64,000 bases of DNA, taken from Cohnella abietis. Its GTDB lineage: Bacteria > Bacillota > Bacilli > Paenibacillales > Paenibacillaceae. The DNA lies in the NCBI RefSeq assembly GCF_004295585.1, contig NZ_AP019400.1, forward strand, positions 3,880,001 through 3,944,000, written 5' to 3'. This document shows positions 59,271 through 64,000 of this stretch, piece after piece (position 1 is the first letter of the stretch; each line of letters opens with the position of its first letter). The translations under genes and the position numbers were made by a program. Below the pieces are notes generated by a model that saw only the letters and a program-made list of their open reading frames with translations, was not told the origin of the DNA and did no database searches.

Positions 59271-61169
59271 TTAGGTCATTTTATTGGGACTAGCTATCAG
59301 ATGATAGGTGCAAAAATAATCCGTCCCCGCCCCGCCCTGTTTATCTCGATTATCAAAGAACAAACGGGTTTCTTCCAATTCCTCAATCTTGGACGTTACT
59401 CCCTCTAAGTATTCCTGAATTCGATCCTTCGTCGACTGCAATCTTGCAGTCAGACCGCCATAACGGATATCCAGCACTTCCCACCCAAACGGCTTGTTCG
59501 TATTCATCCAAAGTCTACGGTGCGAAATTCGCAACGCTTCAACTTTTTGCAACAGATCGGGCAGCTCAATTCCGACGAAATGCTCCAATAATGTTCGATC
59601 CTCTGAATCATAAGCCCGCTTCAATCGGACACCCATATCTGCCTTCAATTTCAGTACCTCGCTTAAACGAGCAGGAATCTCGAAAATACGAAGTGCTTGC
59701 GCGCTATGCTGGGCCAATTCGGAGAAAGTATCCGTCATCAGCTGGTAATGCTGTGAGACCTCAAGTCCTTCGATATGTTTATCGAATAAGCCTAGCAGCA
59801 CATCCTGCCACAACAAATACTTGGATGGGTTTGAAGTGTCACCATGCTCAACGATTAATCCTGGAATATCATCCAGCATATCTATGCTAATATAATACTC
59901 ATAAGGAATTCCGGTACAGAAGGTTGTTCTTCGTCTAAGCTTCTGTTCATCGAGAACTCGAGCGTAAGCATGCTCAGCGAATAGCTGCAGTCCTGGAAGT
60001 ACAGTCCACACATTGTTCTCAGCCCCATTATCTCCCCACGCGGTTGCGAAAACCTCTCGAACACCTTCCTGTTTACACGCTTGAAGCGCAGCATTCGTGC
60101 TTTTGAAGGTCCGATCGTAATGTGTACACATCCCAAGCCATGTCCAGATTCCGCCTGCAAACACAGGCATCGAACCAAGCTGCTTATGCTTGCGTATCAT
60201 AGTCTCGTAAAAGGGTTGATCATAGTGGTAATAATCCCAATAGACGAGCTGCGCACCAGAAGGAACTCGGTTTGCATCAGCCTCGGTAAAGCTCACATCA
60301 GGATCATAATAATCATGAGTAGCAGATGCGGTCCGGAAGCTCATATCGCTCCAAAGCATCGGCTGCAAGCCATAGGATTGTGTAATGCCTGTTACCTTGA
60401 TCAGATGCTCATTCATTAGTTCGGACGGATCACGGTATCCGTGCATATCGAGCGAACGTCCACGGCCTAAATTATGCGCCTCGTCCATTCCGATATGGAT
60501 GCGCCTGCTTTGATAGGTACGTGATACATTGCCCACCATTCGATCGATGAACTCATAGGTATGATCATCCCCAACCAACAGAACATCCTGCGAATCTCTC
60601 AATTTTGAAGCAGCCTCCCACTTAAGGAAGGTATCCAAATGTGCCAGCGTCTGGATGCAGGGAATCATCTCAATGCCAAGAGAAGATGCATAAGCATCAC
60701 ACTCCTTAAGCTCCTCCGATGTGTATCTGCCGCGCATATAACCGAAATACGGTTCATCCTCCAACGCGTAGGTGTCCTCGGTATATAGCATGAGCGCATT
60801 CATTCCCATCAAGGCCATTTTGAGAAGGAGCTCTTTGACTCTTTCAATCTTTGGCACGGCATTTCTTGAACAATCTAGCATAAAGCCTACCGTATCAAAC
60901 TGTGGCTCCTCTCGAATTTCGAAAGGCTTGTCCGAGATCATTCCTTCAACTAATAGCCCAATCGCCCGATAAAGATGGTTTTCCTGCGCATAGCGAATTG
61001 TTGCGCAGGCACCATCGAAAATTACCGTTAGCTCTGCCTGATTCACCTGTTCCAGCGTTACCGGAACTCCGGAATCTAACAGCCTCACACTTAGCGATTC
61101 GCATATCATTTCAAGACCGGTAAATCCATTTGGCAGCTTTCCTGATATGAAAAGCTCTAATTGTGCCAT
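59271..61169 (-). CDS. GH20 beta-N-acetylhexosaminidase
   Basis: The 632-residue cytoplasmic enzyme has an N-terminal GH20b-like domain (1-90), a catalytic TIM barrel (about 95-400) with the GH20 acid pair Asp-Glu in IHIGMDEAH, and a C-terminal helical domain of about 200 residues. VGFMLDCSRNAVPK and PCIQTLAHLDTF are other barrel landmarks. It removes terminal GlcNAc or GalNAc from oligosaccharides. There is no signal peptide, so it acts on imported sugars. GGTGGGG precedes the ATG by 7 nt. It is the last gene of a leftward operon after a sugar ABC importer, which fits uptake and cleavage of chitooligosaccharides or glycoconjugate pieces. Confidence 0.88.
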   Translation of the reverse strand: MAQLELFISGKLPNGFTGLEMICESLSVRLLDSGVPVTLEQVNQAELTVIFDGACATIRYAQENHLYRAIGLLVEGMISDKPFEIREEPQFDTVGFMLDCSRNAVPKIERVKELLLKMALMGMNALMLYTEDTYALEDEPYFGYMRGRYTSEELKECDAYASSLGIEMIPCIQTLAHLDTFLKWEAASKLRDSQDVLLVGDDHTYEFIDRMVGNVSRTYQSRRIHIGMDEAHNLGRGRSLDMHGYRDPSELMNEHLIKVTGITQSYGLQPMLWSDMSFRTASATHDYYDPDVSFTEADANRVPSGAQLVYWDYYHYDQPFYETMIRKHKQLGSMPVFAGGIWTWLGMCTHYDRTFKSTNAALQACKQEGVREVFATAWGDNGAENNVWTVLPGLQLFAEHAYARVLDEQKLRRRTTFCTGIPYEYYISIDMLDDIPGLIVEHGDTSNPSKYLLWQDVLLGLFDKHIEGLEVSQHYQLMTDTFSELAQHSAQALRIFEIPARLSEVLKLKADMGVRLKRAYDSEDRTLLEHFVGIELPDLLQKVEALRISHRRLWMNTNKPFGWEVLDIRYGGLTARLQSTKDRIQEYLEGVTSKIEELEETRLFFDNRDKQGGAGTDYFCTYHLIASPNKMT

Positions 61170-61224
61170 TCTTTACCCCACCTATTCCCGATATTGGATC
61201 AATCTCGCTCCTTACAGATGAGGT

Positions 61225-62061
61225 TTACCCTTTCATAGACCCCATCGTCGCACCTTCCATAATTCTTCTTTGAAAGAAGACGTAGAAGATAATAGAAGGA
61301 ATCATGACAATTATGACTCCCGCGAACATCGTCACCCAATCCGACGTGTACTGCATCTTCATATTTGCCTGATACATATTGACCCCGATCGTATATTTGG
61401 ATGGATCACCCAAGTAAATGAACGGACCTAGAAAGTTATTGTATAGTCCGAGAAACTTAAAGATGGCAACCGTCACAATGCCGGGTGTCGACAAGGGCAC
61501 AATAATACGCCAGAATGTCTGGAAGATCGAAGCGCCATCCATAAATGCGCTTTCTTCTAAATCTTTAGGAAGCGATGACAAAAAGCCGCCAAGCAGCATA
61601 AGAAAAAATACGTTTTCCCCGAAGCTATCCAAAATAATCAAACCTGTTAAACTATTGGTCAGATGCATTGTCTTCATTAGGATGTATTGGGGAATCAATG
61701 CATTGATTCCCGGCAAAAACAGCGAAAGCATGATCAAGCCCCAAATCAGCTTCCTGCCACGGAACTGCACTCGTGTTAATGCATAGGCATTAAGTGTCGT
61801 TAAAAAGGTGCCTAACACCAGACTCACACCGACATAATACAACGTATTTAATAGAGATTGGCCAATCTTATATTGGTTCCATGCTTTAGAATAGTTGCTC
61901 CATTGAATATCCTTTGGTAACGCCCATATATCTTGAAAAAACGCAGCGTTCGTTCTCAAAGATTGATAGAGGATCCATATGACAGGAAAAATGATGGATA
62001 TCGCCCATAGCAGAAGCAATAACCTCCATACACCATCCATGAATGTTCGCCGTTCAGCCAT
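61225..62061 (-). CDS. Carbohydrate ABC transporter permease (MalG type)
   Basis: The 278-residue protein has six helices and the ABC loop EAAAxxDGA in the form EESAFMDGASIFQTFWRIIVPLSTPG. It pairs with the upstream MalF-type permease. The C-terminal VFFQRRIMEGATMGSMKG is typical of MalG-like subunits of CUT1 importers. AGGAGG lies about 9 nt before the ATG. A cognate ATPase is not encoded here; CUT1 importers of this kind often share a general MsmK-type ATPase. Confidence 0.9.
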   Translation of the reverse strand: MAERRTFMDGVWRLLLLLWAISIIFPVIWILYQSLRTNAAFFQDIWALPKDIQWSNYSKAWNQYKIGQSLLNTLYYVGVSLVLGTFLTTLNAYALTRVQFRGRKLIWGLIMLSLFLPGINALIPQYILMKTMHLTNSLTGLIILDSFGENVFFLMLLGGFLSSLPKDLEESAFMDGASIFQTFWRIIVPLSTPGIVTVAIFKFLGLYNNFLGPFIYLGDPSKYTIGVNMYQANMKMQYTSDWVTMFAGVIIVMIPSIIFYVFFQRRIMEGATMGSMKG

Positions 62062-62088
62062 GCCTAGTTGCCTCCTTTAATACCCGTG

Positions 62089-63033
62089 CTAATACTCGAC
62101 ATTTTCCTCCGGATAAAATTTATCGATAATCAACTTCGCCCCGACTAGAATGACGAATAGAAACATCCCTATTGCGGAAGCGTACCCGTAGTTGTGATAT
62201 TCTTTTCCAAATGCGAGATTAAACATATAAAGCCCAATTACGTCGGTAGATCCTTCCGGCCCACCATTTGTCAAAATCATTATTATCTCAAAGCCTTTGA
62301 TCGAGCCAAGAATAACAAACACGACACAGACCCGAATGACACCGCGAATGAGTGGGATCGTAATCCGGAACAATATGCTCATCGGACGAGCACCTTCTAG
62401 ATAGGCCGCTTCATATAAAGATTTAGGAATACTACTAATCGCGTTGATGAAAATAACGACATAAAGCCCTACTCCTCCCCATACCATGGGGATTACCAAA
62501 GCCCAAATCGCCGTTCTTGTATCGCCTAGCCAATAAAAGTCATTCATGCTCATACCGAACAGCTCAAGCATGCCATTAAGTAACCCGAAGCTACCATCGT
62601 AAATAAACGACCACAGTAATGCGACAACAACGGTCGAAAGAACATTCGTAAAAAAGAAGATTACTTTATATATGGAATTTTCCTTATACGATTTATTGTT
62701 AAGTAAGTATGCGAGCAATAATGATATGAACACGATAAGCGCTGGTACGACAATCATATACAGCAGGTTATGGTACAACGCACGCCAGACGAACTTATCC
62801 TTAACCATACTCACATAGTTGTCAAAACCTACAAACTTGGCATCGGTCAAACCATCCCAATTCAATAAGGAGTAATAAACCGACATCAAGTTAGGGTACA
62901 AGGTGAACAATAAATAACCTAGCAGCGAGGGGGCAATCGCAACGATCAAAAAAACAGTACGCTGTCTACTAGCCTTATTGGATCCCTTCTGCTTACGTAC
63001 CGCTTGTTCATCTCCATACATCTTGGCATTCAA
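62089..63033 (-). CDS. Carbohydrate ABC transporter permease (MalF type)
   Basis: The 314-residue protein has a basic N-terminus, six helices and the loop YEAAYLEGARPMSILFRITIPLIRG, the ABC-interaction loop of MalF subunits. It is the second gene of the importer, with GGGGGAG before its TTG start at 63031-63033. An intergenic stem-loop (63060-63089) separates it from the binding-protein gene. Confidence 0.9.
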   Translation of the reverse strand: MNAKMYGDEQAVRKQKGSNKASRQRTVFLIVAIAPSLLGYLLFTLYPNLMSVYYSLLNWDGLTDAKFVGFDNYVSMVKDKFVWRALYHNLLYMIVVPALIVFISLLLAYLLNNKSYKENSIYKVIFFFTNVLSTVVVALLWSFIYDGSFGLLNGMLELFGMSMNDFYWLGDTRTAIWALVIPMVWGGVGLYVVIFINAISSIPKSLYEAAYLEGARPMSILFRITIPLIRGVIRVCVVFVILGSIKGFEIIMILTNGGPEGSTDVIGLYMFNLAFGKEYHNYGYASAIGMFLFVILVGAKLIIDKFYPEENVEY

Positions 63034-63057
63034 AGCCTCTCCCCCTTACTTGAATAA

Positions 63058-63089
63058 ATATTCGGGAGGAACTAGACTCCTCCCGAATC
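63058..63089 (-). terminator. Intercistronic hairpin between binding protein and permease
   Basis: ATTCGGGAGGA pairs with TCCTCCCGAAT around ACTAGAC, 20 bp after the binding-protein stop. No good T-run follows on the minus strand, so partial termination or mRNA stabilisation is more likely than full stop. Confidence 0.7.
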
Positions 63090-63109
63090 TATACAATTAC
63101 AACTAACCG

Positions 63110-64000
63110 TTACGGACGGTCATTTTTGATTGCAATTTGCTTAAGCTTCTCTGCTTCTTCCAGTACCGGTCCAGGATCTTTTTTCCCTGTTGCAGCTGCT
63201 GTTATTAATTCACTTAGAATCTTATCCGCTTGGCCGTGCTCAGCACTTGTAAGTCCAAATTCACGACGATAGGAAATATACTCTACTTTATGTTTGGTTG
63301 CATACTCCATAACAGCTGCCTGTGTAGGCTGAAGCTTCGCGATACGAGCAGGGTCATCGCCGAAGTCAAGTCTTGATGGATACGCTCCAGCTTCTGAAGC
63401 AATCGTTTCTTGAATCTCAAAATCGTACAAGCTCAGGATGAATTCCTTCGCCCACTGCTTATTTAGATCAGGCTTGTTCTTCCAGATTACAAATGAGGTA
63501 TCGCCCACTCCAGAGTTAACAAATACGGTTTGGTTAGCATCGTTGGTAGCTGGTATAGCCATAAATCCCCAATTGAAGCCTTCTGGTGTTGCCTCTTTCA
63601 TCTCATTGCCAACCCAATCGCCAGTTGAAACAAGCGCAGCTTTATGCTGAAGCACCTGCATTTGTGATTGTGTATGATTCAGTGCAGCTACTCCTGCAGG
63701 AAAGTACCCTTTCTTTCCAAACTCATACAAACGATTCCATGCTTCCTTGTTTTCTGTTGTTACAAGCTGCGGTCCAGTAAAGCTGCGGAAATTTTTAATA
63801 TAAGTATCGAAGGTTCCATTCGCTTTAGCTAAATCGAATTGAATAACATTAAACACATAATCGGTAAGGTACCCCGCATATACGCCCGGGAACGTAATAG
63901 GGATGACACCGTCGGCTTTAATCTGATCCAAAAGCGCTACAAACTCATCCCATGTGTTTGGACTTTTGTTCCAGCCTTTCTCATCAAACAATTTCTGGTC
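63110..64000 (-). CDS. Partial CDS: extracellular sugar-binding protein (CUT1 SBP, C-terminal part)
   Basis: The visible 297 codons encode the C-terminal two thirds of a family-1 solute-binding protein: WDEFVALLDQIKADGVIPI, AALVSTGDWVGNEM, GFMAIPATND, and a helical end. The N-terminal lipoprotein part lies beyond the window edge (the frame stays open to 64000). As in other CUT1 loci, it is the first gene, followed by two permeases and a glycosidase, and would capture an oligosaccharide at the cell surface. The GH20 partner suggests a GlcNAc-containing ligand. Confidence 0.88.
   Translation of the reverse strand, partial: DQKLFDEKGWNKSPNTWDEFVALLDQIKADGVIPITFPGVYAGYLTDYVFNVIQFDLAKANGTFDTYIKNFRSFTGPQLVTTENKEAWNRLYEFGKKGYFPAGVAALNHTQSQMQVLQHKAALVSTGDWVGNEMKEATPEGFNWGFMAIPATNDANQTVFVNSGVGDTSFVIWKNKPDLNKQWAKEFILSLYDFEIQETIASEAGAYPSRLDFGDDPARIAKLQPTQAAVMEYATKHKVEYISYRREFGLTSAEHGQADKILSELITAAATGKKDPGPVLEEAEKLKQIAIKNDRP

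Noticed and set aside
1..64000. rRNA, tRNA, T-box leaders and complete IS elements
   Set aside because: Scanned for characteristic strings and transposase motifs; none found.

Overview
The window looks like a chromosome segment from an endospore-forming, low-to-mid GC Firmicute of the Paenibacillaceae (Paenibacillus/Cohnella type). The pointers are a gerA-type germinant receptor operon, a bacillithiol deacetylase pair (yojF-bshB2), a multidomain GH87 alpha-1,3-glucanase with the architecture known from Bacillus circulans/Paenibacillus, a Bdb-type thiol oxidoreductase pair, strong GGAGG ribosome sites with frequent TTG/GTG starts, and short intergenic repeat families. No rRNA, tRNA or CRISPR array was seen. 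Coordinates are mostly exact to the codon; starts were moved from the longest reading frame where a clear Shine-Dalgarno site decided the matter.

Layout. 1-4.9 kb: a leftward set of glycosyltransferase-type genes whose products carry very Lys/Arg-rich tails, opposite a rightward RmlC-like epimerase and an NAD-dependent sugar epimerase/dehydratase; together this resembles a surface (possibly spore-surface) glycan locus. 4.9-7.7 kb: PadR regulator with a 14-TM MFS exporter and a DJ-1/PfpI protein. 8-12.6 kb: DUF1854 protein plus zinc-ribbon ABC exporter, and a FetAB-type ABC pair. 12.7-17.2 kb: manganese catalase, serine hydrolase, two orphan proteins, cation/proton antiporter with its own promoter and an attenuator-like leader. 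17.4-20.3 kb: an OmpR-type two-component system divergent from a PAP2 phosphatase, with a triple direct repeat between them. 20.3-24.5 kb: membrane protein, chromate transporter, rhodanese, SUMF1-type protein and a short DUF4180 protein. 24.7-36.6 kb: a leftward cell-envelope block (GH87 glucanase, double GT-C mannosyltransferase fusion, MurE-like ligase, polysaccharide deacetylase, SGNH hydrolase). 36.7-40.8 kb: gerA-type operon. 40.8-44.2 kb: bshB2-yojF and an arsRBC operon. 44.2-48.7 kb: a 51-bp tandem array, then AT-richer accessory DNA with an AlbA_2/Schlafen-type gene, a membrane coiled-coil gene, a decayed phage terminase and two small membrane genes that share a duplicated leader. 48.8-56.3 kb: amidotransferase, zinc-ribbon protein, MerR-controlled esterase-like gene, pentapeptide-repeat protein, MTA/SAH deaminase whose ribosome site lies inside a terminator-like hairpin, DUF1349 and bdbDC. 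56.4-59.2 kb: ArsR/SmtB repressor and metal P-type ATPase. 59.2-64 kb: GH20 hexosaminidase with a sugar ABC importer that runs off the window edge.

How they fit together. Three metal or oxyanion resistance modules (arsRBC, SmtB/P-ATPase, chrA) and a thiol/oxidant set (Mn catalase, bacillithiol, rhodanese, BdbCD) suggest a soil lifestyle with metal and redox stress. The GH87, GH20 and ABC genes point to growth on fungal or chitinous polymers. The most interesting places for new biology are the basic-tailed glycosyltransferase cluster, the GT-C fusion with its divergent MurE neighbour, the AlbA_2/membrane pair next to phage debris, and several RNA-level control elements (antiporter leader, mtaD hairpin).
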